64,000 nt of DNA from Methylobacterium aerolatum (GTDB lineage: Bacteria; Pseudomonadota; Alphaproteobacteria; Rhizobiales; Beijerinckiaceae). How positions within the stretch are numbered: position 1 is the stretch's first letter; each line of letters starts with the position of its first letter. The stretch is taken from positions 222,816 through 286,815 of the forward strand of contig NZ_BPQE01000002.1 in assembly GCF_022179085.1 (NCBI RefSeq), in the 5' to 3' direction. Made by a program: the position numbers and the translations under genes. Below, piece after piece: positions 1 to 8,170 of this stretch. The notes below the pieces were generated by a model. The model was not told the origin of the DNA, did no database searches, and worked only from the letters and a program-made list of their open reading frames with translations.

Positions 1-838
1 ATGCGGAGATCCGGGCGGGCCTGTGGTCGGCCCCGGGCGTGACCAGATGCACCGGCACCGGCGGCGGCTCGAAACGGGCGAGCACACGGATCAGCCGTCC
101 GTCCGCGATCTCCTCCGCCGCCTGGTAGGACAGGACGCGGGCGATGCCGCGCCCCGCCCGCGCGGCGGTGAGCGCGGCCTCGACCTCGTTGACGATCAGC
201 CGCGGCGCGAGGCGCACGCGGTTGCGGCCGAAATGCCATTCGCTGGGACCGGGGCGGATCTGGCCGTGGATCGTCTCGTGGGCGGCGAGGTCGGCCGGAC
301 GCCGGGGTTCGCCCCGCCGCGCGAGATAAGCCGGGCTCGCCACGAGGATGCGGCGGACCTGTCCGACCCGGCGGACGACCAGCCGGGACTGCGCGAGGGT
401 GCCGATCCGCAGGGCGACGTCGAGCCCCTCCTCCACGAGGTCGACGTTGCGGTCGGCCAGGGTGAGCTCGACCTGCGTTTCCGGGTGGGCGTCGAGGAAC
501 GAGGCGACCACCGGCGCGACGTGCCGCCGCCCGAACAGCACCGGGGCCGTCACGCGAACGAGGCCGCGCACCCGGCTCTCCGCGATGCCCGACAGGGCCG
601 CCTCGTAGCCCGCGAGGAGGCCGCGCGCCTGCTCCGCCAGGGCCAGCCCCTCCGGTGTCGGGGCGAGGCGCCGCGTGGTGCGCGCGACGAGGCGCGTGCC
701 GGCCCTCGCCTCCAGGCCCGCCAGGGCGCGCGTGGCGGCGGCGGGCGACCGCTGCGTGCGCCGGGCCGCGGCGGCGAGGCTCCCGGCCTCGATGATCGCG
801 ACGAAGACGGCGAGTTCCTCCAGGCGGTCCATGGGCAT
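1..838 (-). CDS. LysR-family transcriptional regulator (3' end outside window)
   Basis: The frame is open from an ATG at 838 (MPMDRLEELAVF) to the left edge, about 279 residues, so only the last residues are missing. The N-terminus is a LysR winged helix-turn-helix (SLAAAARRTQRSPAATRALAGLE, split here as SLAAAARRTQ then RSPAATRALA), followed by a substrate-binding domain with a VTAPVLFGRRH segment typical of the PBP2_CrgA-like group. It is divergently oriented to the GST gene at 935, the usual LysR arrangement, so it probably controls that gene and itself from the shared 96-bp gap. An alternative ATG lies at 832. The inducer is not predictable from the sequence. Confidence 0.9.
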   Translation of the reverse strand, partial: MPMDRLEELAVFVAIIEAGSLAAAARRTQRSPAAATRALAGLEARAGTRLVARTTRRLAPTPEGLALAEQARGLLAGYEAALSGIAESRVRGLVRVTAPVLFGRRHVAPVVASFLDAHPETQVELTLADRNVDLVEEGLDVALRIGTLAQSRLVVRRVGQVRRILVASPAYLARRGEPRRPADLAAHETIHGQIRPGPSEWHFGRNRVRLAPRLIVNEVEAALTAARAGRGIARVLSYQAAEEIADGRLIRVLARFEPPPVPVHLVTPGADHRPARISA

Positions 839-934
839 CGGATTGTTGCGGCAAACGAAATTCTGACTCTCACGACGGGCCCGTTTCGCGCAAGTCCGTC
901 CGGGAGCACCTTGGGGCGGTCAGGAGATCCCGCC
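839..934. promoter_or_regulatory. Divergent promoter region between LysR regulator and GST
   Basis: This 96-bp gap separates two divergent genes and is more AT-rich than its flanks near the LysR start. It contains the short palindrome TTGCGGCAA just upstream of the regulator start, compatible with a LysR T-N11-A type operator. AGGAG at 922-926 is the ribosome binding site for the GST gene. The promoters themselves are inferred. Confidence 0.4.
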
Positions 935-1549
935 ATGTCCACACCCGACCTCACCCTCTACGGCCTGCGCCTCTCCGGCCATTCCCACCGGGCCGAACTC
1001 TTCCTCTCGCTGCTCCGCCTGCCCTACCGGTTCGTGGAGGCCCTCCCTGCGACGCCGGACCTGCTCGCGGTGAACCCGCTGGGCCAGATCCCGGTGCTGA
1101 TCGACGGCGGGTCCGTGATCCCCGATTCGAACGCGATCCTCGTCTATCTCGCCGCCCGCTACGCCCCGGACGGCGGCTGGATGCCCGCCGATCCGCCGGG
1201 CGCCGCCGCCGTACAGCGCTGGCTCTCGATCGCGGCGGGGGACGTGCGCTTCGGCCCGGCGCTGGCCCGGCTGATGGTGGTGTTCGGCGCGCAGGCCGAC
1301 CGTGGCCGGGTCGAGGCGCGGACGGCGCGGATCCTCGGCTTCATGGACCGGCACCTGGCGGACCGGAGCTTCCTCGCGGCCGCGCACCCGACGCTCGCCG
1401 ACATCGCCTGCTACTCCTACGTCGCCCACGCGCCGGAGGGCGGCATCGGCCTCGCGCCCTACCCGGCCATCCGGGCCTGGATCGCCCGGATCGAGGCCCT
1501 GCCGGATTTCCTCGCCATGCCGTCCTCGCCCATCCCGGAAGGAGCCTGA
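935..1549 (+). CDS. Glutathione S-transferase family protein
   Basis: The 204-residue product has the usual two-domain GST size. The N-terminal thioredoxin-like domain contains LYGLRLSGHSHRAEL, the cis-Pro stretch NPLGQIPVLIDGG and the glutathione-binding Pro-Asp-Ser-Asn (IPDSNAILVYL). The C-terminal helical domain has the N-capping motif LADIACYSY. It probably conjugates or reduces a small electrophile in the cytoplasm; the substrate is unknown. The start is set by AGGAG eight bases upstream. It is followed 3 bases later by the flavin-binding gene at 1553, so the two form an operon opposite a LysR regulator. Confidence 0.9.
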   Translation: MSTPDLTLYGLRLSGHSHRAELFLSLLRLPYRFVEALPATPDLLAVNPLGQIPVLIDGGSVIPDSNAILVYLAARYAPDGGWMPADPPGAAAVQRWLSIAAGDVRFGPALARLMVVFGAQADRGRVEARTARILGFMDRHLADRSFLAAAHPTLADIACYSYVAHAPEGGIGLAPYPAIRAWIARIEALPDFLAMPSSPIPEGA

Positions 1550-1552
1550 GCC

Positions 1553-2461
1553 ATGGCCAGCTTCCACGAGGACGAGCGCGCGGCGCAGGCGCTGGCCGGC
1601 CACGTGCTCGGCGACATCCCGGCGATCCGCCCGTTCATGCCGGACCAGCACCGGACCTTCTTCGCCGGCCTCCGCTACCTCTTCGTCGGCGCAATCAACG
1701 GGGAGGGCTGGCCCATCGCCACGGTGGCGAGCGGCCCGCCGGGCTTCGTCGCCTCGCCCGACCCGACCCGCCTGTCGGTCGCGGCGAGGCTGGCGGAGGA
1801 CGACCCCGCCGCACCCCATCTCGTCGCGGGACGCGCGGTCGGGCTCCTCGGGATCGACCTGTCGAACCGCCGCCGCAACCGCGCCAACGGCACGGTCGAG
1901 GGCCGGGACGCGGCGGGATTCACGGTGCGGATCGCGGAGAGCTTCGGCAACTGCCCGAAATATATCCAGGTCCGGGAGGCCGAGCCGCTGGCCAGGCCGC
2001 CGGGGCGGGCGGAACCGCTCGCCCGGCTGGATCCGGCCGCCAGGGCCGCGATCACCGCCGCCGACACGGTGTTCGTCGGAAGCCGCGCCCGCGCCGGCCT
2101 GTCCGGCGGCGCCGACCTCTCGCACCGGGGCGGGCGGCCGGGCTTCGTGGCGGTCGAGGGCGATAGCCTGCGCGTGCCGGACTTTTCCGGAAACCGGTTC
2201 TTCAACACCTTCGGCAACTTGCTGGGCGAGCCGCGGGCAGCCCTGCTCGTGCCCGACTTCGGCATCGGCGACCTCCTCGTCCTCCAGGGCGAGGCGGAGG
2301 TGGATTGGACCGGGCGCGACGCGGCACGCTTCGCCGGAGCGGAGCGGTCCTGGCGGTTCCACGTCGCACGCGGCTGGCGCCGCCCGGCCGCCCTGCCCTT
2401 CCGCTGGAGTCCGCCGCAGCCGGCCCCCCAGATCGCCGCGACCGGCGCCTGGGCGGACTGA
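1553..2461 (+). CDS. Pyridoxamine 5'-phosphate oxidase-like FMN-binding protein
   Basis: The 302-residue protein has a split-barrel flavin-binding fold. Two homologous halves are visible: residues about 40-130 (FFAGLRYLFVGAINGEGWP, SRLSV-like strand, VGLLGIDL) and about 170-270 (DTVFVGSRA, GGRPGFV, FFNTFGNLL, ALLVPDF). This double arrangement resembles the PNPOx-like family sometimes found linked to ferredoxin reductases. It is probably a flavin reductase or oxidoreductase rather than true PdxH. It starts 3 bases after the GST stop and is probably translationally coupled. A role in detoxification under LysR control is inferred from context only. Confidence 0.8.
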   Translation: MASFHEDERAAQALAGHVLGDIPAIRPFMPDQHRTFFAGLRYLFVGAINGEGWPIATVASGPPGFVASPDPTRLSVAARLAEDDPAAPHLVAGRAVGLLGIDLSNRRRNRANGTVEGRDAAGFTVRIAESFGNCPKYIQVREAEPLARPPGRAEPLARLDPAARAAITAADTVFVGSRARAGLSGGADLSHRGGRPGFVAVEGDSLRVPDFSGNRFFNTFGNLLGEPRAALLVPDFGIGDLLVLQGEAEVDWTGRDAARFAGAERSWRFHVARGWRRPAALPFRWSPPQPAPQIAATGAWAD

Positions 2462-2616
2462 TCGACCGCCCGCGTGACGCGGGAATCAGCACGTCATGCC
2501 CGTCCAACCGTCACTCGGGAGGGGACCGGAATCGTCCGGCACGCGTTGAAGGTCGTCGGAGCATTGTGCATCGCCGCGCGATGGCGCAGAGCCGTATGCG
2601 GGCGATGGGGGTGGAG

Positions 2617-2997
2617 ATGGCGAAGATACTTCTAGTCGAGGACCACGAGGAGATTTGGGATTTTCTGTCCAGGCGACTGAAGCGCCGCGGTTATGAAGTG
2701 ATCCTGGCCCACGATGGCGAAGCCGGAGTCCAGCAGGCCCGGGCAGGGCGGCCGGACGTGATCCTCCTCGACATGAACCTTCCGGTTCTCGACGGGTGGT
2801 CTGCGGCGCGCGCGCTGAAGGCCGGGGCGGATACGCGGGCGATTCCGATCATCGCGCTGACCGCCCACGCCATGTCCGGCGACCGCGACAAGGCGATCCA
2901 GGCGGGTTGCGACGACTACCACCCGAAGCCCGTCGATTTCTCGAAACTGCTCAGCCAGATCAGCGCCGCCCTGGGCGAGACGGCGCAAGCGGGTTGA
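2617..2997 (+). CDS. Single-domain CheY/DivK-like response regulator
   Basis: At 126 residues this is a receiver domain with no output domain. The acidic pocket is VEDHEE near residue 8, the phosphorylated Asp lies in DVILLDMNLP, the Thr in ALTAHAM and the conserved Lys in HPKPVDF. The sequence around HAMSGDRDKAIQAGCDDY resembles DivK-type receivers. It probably passes a phosphate from a histidine kinase to a phosphotransferase or protein partner. A LOV hybrid kinase lies two genes downstream and is a possible partner. ATG 2617 is preferred; upstream in-frame ATG 2605 is possible. Confidence 0.9.
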   Translation: MAKILLVEDHEEIWDFLSRRLKRRGYEVILAHDGEAGVQQARAGRPDVILLDMNLPVLDGWSAARALKAGADTRAIPIIALTAHAMSGDRDKAIQAGCDDYHPKPVDFSKLLSQISAALGETAQAG

Positions 2998-3070
2998 GGG
3001 CGACGCGCGGTGGACGACGGGGGGCGGCGCGCCGCCGCGCCCCCGGTGAAGGGTCGAGTGGAGTGAACCA

Positions 3071-5044
3071 GTGAGCGAGGATCCCGTCACGGCCCAGCGG
3101 CTCCGGCAGGGTTTGCCGGTGATCGTGGCGCTCGCCTCGTTCCTCCTCGTCGTCGGCGTGATGGCGGCCCTGTATTTCGGGCGCGAGATCCTCGTGCCCG
3201 TCACGCTCGCGATCCTGCTGAGCTTCGTGCTGGCGCCCTTCGTCCGCGCCCTCCGGCGGATCCGCGTGCCGCGGGCCCCGGCGGTGATGCTCGTGGTGGT
3301 GGTGGTTTTCGGCGCCCTGTTCGGGATCGGCAGCCTGATCGCCAGCGAGGCATCGCAGCTCGCCTCGGACCTGCCTCGCTACACGATCACCATGCGCGAC
3401 AAGATCCGCGACCTGCGCGGGGCCACGAACGGGGCGGGCTCCCTCTCGCGCCTCGTGGACATGGTGCAGGACCTCGGCGCGGCGATCCAGCCGCCCCCGG
3501 CGGCGGAGTACAAGGGCGATCCCGGCACACCGACCCACCCGCTGACGGTGGAGTTGAGCCCGGCGCGGACCAGCGTCCTCGACACGCTCCAGACCTTCGC
3601 CGGGCCCGTCCTGCACCCGCTGGCCACCACGGGCCTGATCCTGATCTTCACGATCTTCATCCTGATGCAGCGGGAGGACCTGCGGAACCGGGCGATCCGG
3701 CTCGTCGGCCCCGGCGACCTGCGCCGCACCACCGCCGCGATCGACGACGCCACGAGCCGCCTCTCGAAGTTCTTCCTGGCGCAGCTCGCCCTCAACATCG
3801 CCTTCGGCGTGGTGATCGGCGTCGGCCTCGGCCTGATCGGCGTGCCGAGCCCGACCCTGTTCGGCGTGCTCGCCGCGATCCTGCGCTTCGTGCCGTATAT
3901 CGGCGCGGCGATCAGCGCCCTCCTGCCCGTGGTGCTGGCGGCGGCGGTCGATCCCGGCTGGAGCATGGTGATCGCGACGGTGGCGCTCTTCCTCGTGGTG
4001 GAGCCCCTGTGCGGCCACGTGATCGAGCCGTTGCTCTACGGCCATTCCACCGGCATCTCGCCCGTGGCGGTGATCCTCTCGGCGACGATCTGGACCTTCC
4101 TCTGGGGGCCGATCGGCCTCGTGCTGGCGACGCCGCTCACCGTCTGCCTCGTGGTGCTCGGCCGCCACGTCGAACGGCTCTGGTACCTCGACGTGCTGCT
4201 CGGCGACCGGCCGGCCCTGGATCCGCCGGAGATTTTCTACCAGCGGATGCTGGCGAACGACCCCGCCGAAGCGATCGAGCAGGGACGCCAGTTCCTGAAG
4301 GAGCGCGCCCTGGTCACCTATTATGATCAAGTGGTCATGGCGGGCCTGCTCATGGCACAGGAGGATCTCTCGCGCGGGACCCTCGTCCGGTCGCGGCAGG
4401 ACGAGGTCGGAGAATCGATCCGCACCGTGGTCGCGCGGCTCGGCACCAGCCCCGTCGCCCGCCGCCCGCGCAAGGGCAAGGCGAGCCGGGGCGCCGACAC
4501 CGAGACCGCCGCCGCCCTCGACGCCATCGGCCCCGACCGGCAGGAGGCCGCCATCGTCCTCGGCCGGGACGACCTCGCCCCGGCGTGGCGGGGGACCAAG
4601 CCGGTGCTCTGCGTCTCCAGCCGTGGCCCCTTCGACGAGGCCGCGACGTTGATGCTGAGCCAGATCCTCGCCCGCCACGGCCTCGCCTCGCAGACCCTCT
4701 CCATGGCCGCGATCCGGTCCGGCGAGAAGCCCGAGGACATGGCGGGCATCGCCATGGTCTGCTTCTCCTACCTCGAACCCGTCAGCCTCTCGCAGGTGCG
4801 CTTCACCGTCCGACAGGCCCGGGCGGCGATCCCCGGCGTACGCGTCCTCGTGGGCTTCTGGCGGGAGCGCGATCCCTCGACCCTCGCCCGCCTGCGCCGG
4901 GCGACCTCGGCGGACGATCTCGTCACCTCGCTGAGCGACGCGCTCTCGGCGGCCCTCGACGCGAGCCGCACCGGCCGCGCGCCGCAGGCCCTGCCCGAGG
5001 CGCGGCCCGCGCCCGTCACCGTCGTCCAGGGTGCCATTGCCTGA
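3071..5044 (+). CDS. AI-2E (PerM) family membrane protein with long cytoplasmic C-terminal domain
   Basis: Residues about 15-365 form the AI-2E/PerM transporter fold. There are paired hydrophobic segments ([36 protein letters not shown]), then a cluster of membrane helices, including the family signature around [16 protein letters not shown] and the EPLLYG motif. Members usually end near 350 residues; this one has about 290 more, with a Rossmann-like stretch starting [19 protein letters not shown]. It starts with GTG behind GGAG. Substrate and direction of transport are unknown, as for much of the family. It sits between a response regulator and a LOV kinase. Confidence 0.88.
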   Translation: MSEDPVTAQRLRQGLPVIVALASFLLVVGVMAALYFGREILVPVTLAILLSFVLAPFVRALRRIRVPRAPAVMLVVVVVFGALFGIGSLIASEASQLASDLPRYTITMRDKIRDLRGATNGAGSLSRLVDMVQDLGAAIQPPPAAEYKGDPGTPTHPLTVELSPARTSVLDTLQTFAGPVLHPLATTGLILIFTIFILMQREDLRNRAIRLVGPGDLRRTTAAIDDATSRLSKFFLAQLALNIAFGVVIGVGLGLIGVPSPTLFGVLAAILRFVPYIGAAISALLPVVLAAAVDPGWSMVIATVALFLVVEPLCGHVIEPLLYGHSTGISPVAVILSATIWTFLWGPIGLVLATPLTVCLVVLGRHVERLWYLDVLLGDRPALDPPEIFYQRMLANDPAEAIEQGRQFLKERALVTYYDQVVMAGLLMAQEDLSRGTLVRSRQDEVGESIRTVVARLGTSPVARRPRKGKASRGADTETAAALDAIGPDRQEAAIVLGRDDLAPAWRGTKPVLCVSSRGPFDEAATLMLSQILARHGLASQTLSMAAIRSGEKPEDMAGIAMVCFSYLEPVSLSQVRFTVRQARAAIPGVRVLVGFWRERDPSTLARLRRATSADDLVTSLSDALSAALDASRTGRAPQALPEARPAPVTVVQGAIA

Positions 5045-5199
5045 GGCTGGGCCGCGCCCCTTACCCGGGCGCGGCACCGTTTCCGGCCGGCCGTCGATGG
5101 ATCACCCGTCTCCGAGGTCATTCTCGGGGGAACTACTCGCCGCCGGTACGCGATACCCCCCGGCCCTCAAGACTTCAGGGACAGGTGAGACCTAAACCG

Positions 5200-6810
5200 A
5201 TGGCTGAACCACCCGAAAAACCGCGCGCCCGCGTCCATCAGGGTGCGGCCGCCGAGGTTTCGGATCCGAAGAGCGAGATTTTCTTCGCGGCCGTCGAGAC
5301 CACGCGGATGCCGATGATCGTCACCGATCCACGGCAACCGGACAACCCGATCATCTTCGCCAATCGCGCCTTTCTGGCGATGACGGGCTATACGCCCGAA
5401 GAGCTGGTCGGCCACAATTGCCGCTTCCTGCAAGGGCCGGAGACCGACCGTGATACGGTCGATCAAGTGCGGCAAGCCATCGCCGAGCGGCGAGAATTCG
5501 CCACCGAGATCCTGAACTACCGCAAGAACGGCTCGACCTTCTGGAACGCGCTGTTCGTCTCGCCCGTGTTCAACACGGCGGGCGAACTCGTCTACTTCTT
5601 CGGCTCGCAGCTCGACGTGTCCCGCCGCCGCGACGCGGAGGAAGCGCTCGGGCAAGCGCAGAAGATGGAAGCACTCGGCCAGCTGACCGGCGGCATCGCC
5701 CACGATTTCAACAACCTGCTCCAGGTGATCGTCGGCTACGTCGACATCCTCGCCGCGGGCCTGGAGAAGCCCGATGCCGACCGCGCCCGCCTCGGCCGGG
5801 CGACCGACAACATCCGGCAGGCGGCCGAGCGTGCCACCACCCTGACGCAGCAGCTCCTCGCTTTCGCCCGCAAGCAGCGGCTCGAAGGGCGCTCGGTCAA
5901 CCTCAACACCCTCGTCGAGGGGATGCGGGAGATGATCGACCGCTCCATCGGCGAGGCCATCGCGATCGAGTACGACCTCGCGGACGACCTCTGGAACTGC
6001 CGGGTGGACCCGACCCAGGCCGAGGTCGCGATCCTCAACGTCCTGATCAACGCCCGCGACGCGATGCCGGACGGCGGCACCGTGCGCATCGGCACGGCCA
6101 ACCGCACGGTGAAGGTGAACGCCGACCACGAGATCGGCCCCCTGCGGGAGGGGCGCTACGCCTCCATCGCGATCACCGATTCGGGCACGGGCATCCCCCC
6201 GGCCGTGCTGGCGCGGGTGATGGACCCCTTCTTCACCACCAAGGAGGAGGGCAAGGGCACGGGACTCGGCCTGTCGATGGTCTACGGCTTCGCCAAGCAA
6301 TCCGGCGGCGCGGCGCAGATCGAGTCGGCGGTCGGCCAGGGCACGACCGTCGCCCTGTCCTTCCCCGCCGTGGAGGGCGACCAGCCGGCCCCGGCCAAGG
6401 CCCCCGTGCGCTTCGTGGAACGGCCCGGCACCGAGACGATCCTCGTGGTGGACGACCGCCAGGACGTGGCGGAACTCGCCCGGACCATCCTGCGGGACTT
6501 CGGCTACACTGTCCTGATGGCGAGCAGCGGCAAGGAAGCCCTGGAGATCCTCGAAGCCAGCGAGAAGATCGACCTGCTCTTCACCGACATGATCATGCCC
6601 GGCGGCATGAACGGCGTCGTGCTGGCCCGCGAGGCGCGGCGCCGCCAGCCGCGCCTGAAGGTCCTGCTCGCCACCGGCTACGCGGAGGCGAGCCTGGAGC
6701 GAACCGATGTCGGGGGTTCGGAATTCGACATCCTGAACAAGCCCTACCGCCGGACCGAACTGATCCGGCGGATCCGGGTGACCCTCGACGGCGCGACCGG
6801 AGTCGCGTGA
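5200..6810 (+). CDS. Blue-light LOV-domain hybrid histidine kinase
   Basis: The 536-residue cytoplasmic protein has three parts. An N-terminal LOV/PAS domain (about 25-140) carries the flavin-adduct motif [10 protein letters not shown] with the photoactive Cys at 74. A kinase core follows, with H168 in GGIAHDFNN and ATP-lid boxes [21 protein letters not shown] and [14 protein letters not shown]-terminal receiver domain (about 415-530) has its Asp in [12 protein letters not shown]. Light-driven formation of the FMN-cysteinyl adduct is known to switch such kinases. No DNA-binding output is present, so signal must pass to another protein, perhaps the single-domain regulator at 2617. Confidence 0.94.
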   Translation: MAEPPEKPRARVHQGAAAEVSDPKSEIFFAAVETTRMPMIVTDPRQPDNPIIFANRAFLAMTGYTPEELVGHNCRFLQGPETDRDTVDQVRQAIAERREFATEILNYRKNGSTFWNALFVSPVFNTAGELVYFFGSQLDVSRRRDAEEALGQAQKMEALGQLTGGIAHDFNNLLQVIVGYVDILAAGLEKPDADRARLGRATDNIRQAAERATTLTQQLLAFARKQRLEGRSVNLNTLVEGMREMIDRSIGEAIAIEYDLADDLWNCRVDPTQAEVAILNVLINARDAMPDGGTVRIGTANRTVKVNADHEIGPLREGRYASIAITDSGTGIPPAVLARVMDPFFTTKEEGKGTGLGLSMVYGFAKQSGGAAQIESAVGQGTTVALSFPAVEGDQPAPAKAPVRFVERPGTETILVVDDRQDVAELARTILRDFGYTVLMASSGKEALEILEASEKIDLLFTDMIMPGGMNGVVLAREARRRQPRLKVLLATGYAEASLERTDVGGSEFDILNKPYRRTELIRRIRVTLDGATGVA

Positions 6811-6839
6811 GGGGGTCGGTTCGGCCGGAGGATCGCACC

Positions 6840-7154
6840 ATGTCCCAGGGCGACAAGTCGAAGTACACGGACAAGCAGAAGCGCAAGGCGGAGCACATCG
6901 CCGACTCCTACGAGAGCCGCGGCGTCCCCGAGAAGGAGGCCGAGGCTCGCGCCTGGGCGACGGTCAACAAGGACGACGGCGGCGGCAAGCATCCCGGTGG
7001 CTCGGGTCGGGCCAAGAGCACCGGCCATCCGGCGGCCCACAAGGGCGGCAAGGCGGGCGGCGCGGCCTCATCCCAACGCAGCGCGGCGGACCGCTCGGCC
7101 TCCGCCAAGAAGGCCGCGGCCACGCGGAAGGCCAACGCCGCGAAGGCGGGGTGA
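6840..7154 (+). CDS. Small, highly charged 'plasmid stabilization'-type protein
   Basis: The 104-residue product begins MSQGDKSKYTDKQKRKAEHI and continues with a conserved block around GVPEKEAEARAWATVNKDDGGG, then a low-complexity Lys/Ala/Gly tail ending in histone-H1-like KKAAATRKANAAKAG. Similar short proteins are widespread in Rhizobiales and are often labelled plasmid stabilization protein without functional proof. The basic Ala/Lys tail suggests nucleic-acid association. The ATG at 6840 follows GGAGG with a short spacer. A palindromic repeat lies just downstream. Confidence 0.75.
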   Translation: MSQGDKSKYTDKQKRKAEHIADSYESRGVPEKEAEARAWATVNKDDGGGKHPGGSGRAKSTGHPAAHKGGKAGGAASSQRSAADRSASAKKAAATRKANAAKAG

Positions 7155-7165
7155 CGTGCTGAACT

Positions 7166-7256
7166 GTCATTGCGAGCGAAGCGAAGCAATCCAGGGCAGC
7201 GGGACGCTCCAGAACAAGGCGGCTCCCTGGATTGCTTCGCTACCGCTCGCAATGAC
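7166..7256. repeat. Palindromic REP-like element, copy 1
   Basis: This 91-bp interrupted inverted repeat has outer arms GTCATTGCGAGCG (7166-7178) and CGCTCGCAATGAC (7244-7256), with inner arms GCGAAGCAATCCAGGG and CCCTGGATTGCTTCGC. It lies between convergent genes ending at 7154 and 7277. A related copy is at 14196-14286. The structure matches short intergenic palindromic repeats common in alphaproteobacteria. Transcribed in either direction it would fold into a long stem and could act as a bidirectional terminator. Confidence 0.85.
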
Positions 7257-7276
7257 GGCTTGGCGCAGGGGTCATC

Positions 7277-8170
7277 TCATTCCACCAGCTTCACCAACGC
7301 GTGCAGCACCCGGTTCACCGGAGTCGGCACACCGAGTCGCTCGCCCTCGCGGACGACGTAGCCGTTGAGATGGTCGATCTCGGTGCGCTTGCCCCGGGCG
7401 AGGTCCTGGGCGGTGGAGGAGCGCTGCTCGGCCATGGTCTGCGCGATGGCGCGGACCTGGGTGAGGATGTCCTCCGGCAGGCGCACGCCGCTGGCGGCGG
7501 CGACCGCTTGGCACTCGGCCACGGCATCCGCGAGCACCACTTCGATTCCTTCGCCGGCAAAGAGACGGCCGTAGGGCCGGCCGCTCAGCGCGGAGAGGGC
7601 GTTCCAGGCGCAGTTCACCGTGAGCTTCGTCCAGAGGGCGTCGCGGACCCGTTCCGAGACCGTGACCGGCACGCCGGCGGCGATCAGGACCTCCGCCGCG
7701 TCCTCGCCGCCCGTGCCGACGATGAGGTCGCCCCGGCCGTGATGGCGGACGTGGCCCGGCCCGGCCATCTCGGTCGCGACGTAGACGGCCACCGGCACGA
7801 CCGGCCGCCCGATCACCGCCGCCAGCCGCTCGCCGTTGTCGACGCCGTTCTGCAGGCTCAGGACCGAGGCTCCCGGTGCGAGGTGCGGGATCATGGACTG
7901 CCCGGCGGCCTCGGTGTCCCCCGACTTCACGCAGACGAGGACGAGATCGGCCCCCGCCACGCCCTCGGGTCCGGCGACGGCACCGAGCCGGATCGCCTCG
8001 CGCCCCGCGGCCGTCTCCAGGATCAGGCCGTCCGCGCCGACCGCCTCGACCAGGGCCGGGCGGCCGACGAGGGTGACGGCGTGCCCGGCCTTCGCCAGCA
8101 CCGCGCCGTAGTAGCAGCCGACGGCCCCGGCCCCCATCACGGCGACGCGCGGCGATTGCGAATGGGTCAT
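7277..8170 (-). CDS. 2-dehydropantoate 2-reductase family protein
   Basis: The 297-residue product is a KPR/ApbA-type NADP-dependent reductase. The N-terminal dinucleotide motif is VMGAGAVGCYYGAVLAKAGH, followed by LVLVCVKSGDTE and LSLQNGVDN. The C-terminal domain contains LWTKLTVNCAWNALSAL with the catalytic Lys, and ARGKRTEIDHLNG. It reduces ketopantoate to pantoate in coenzyme A synthesis or a related 2-keto acid. Its ATG overlaps the stop of the upstream ydiJ-like gene (ATGA), so the two are cotranscribed and coupled. Coupling to a 2-hydroxyacid oxidase makes a non-pantothenate substrate possible. Confidence 0.9.
   Translation of the reverse strand: MTHSQSPRVAVMGAGAVGCYYGAVLAKAGHAVTLVGRPALVEAVGADGLILETAAGREAIRLGAVAGPEGVAGADLVLVCVKSGDTEAAGQSMIPHLAPGASVLSLQNGVDNGERLAAVIGRPVVPVAVYVATEMAGPGHVRHHGRGDLIVGTGGEDAAEVLIAAGVPVTVSERVRDALWTKLTVNCAWNALSALSGRPYGRLFAGEGIEVVLADAVAECQAVAAASGVRLPEDILTQVRAIAQTMAEQRSSTAQDLARGKRTEIDHLNGYVVREGERLGVPTPVNRVLHALVKLVE

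Noticed and set aside
23-934. Long plus-strand frame before the GST gene
   Set aside because: It is antisense to a clear LysR regulator and only its 3' part from 935 encodes GST.
920-2362. 480-residue minus-strand frame
   Set aside because: Low-complexity Arg/Gly/Glu-rich shadow of the GST and flavin-binding genes.
2960-5077. 705-residue minus-strand frame
   Set aside because: Shadow of the AI-2E gene, rich in Arg, His, Asp and Glu with no domain.
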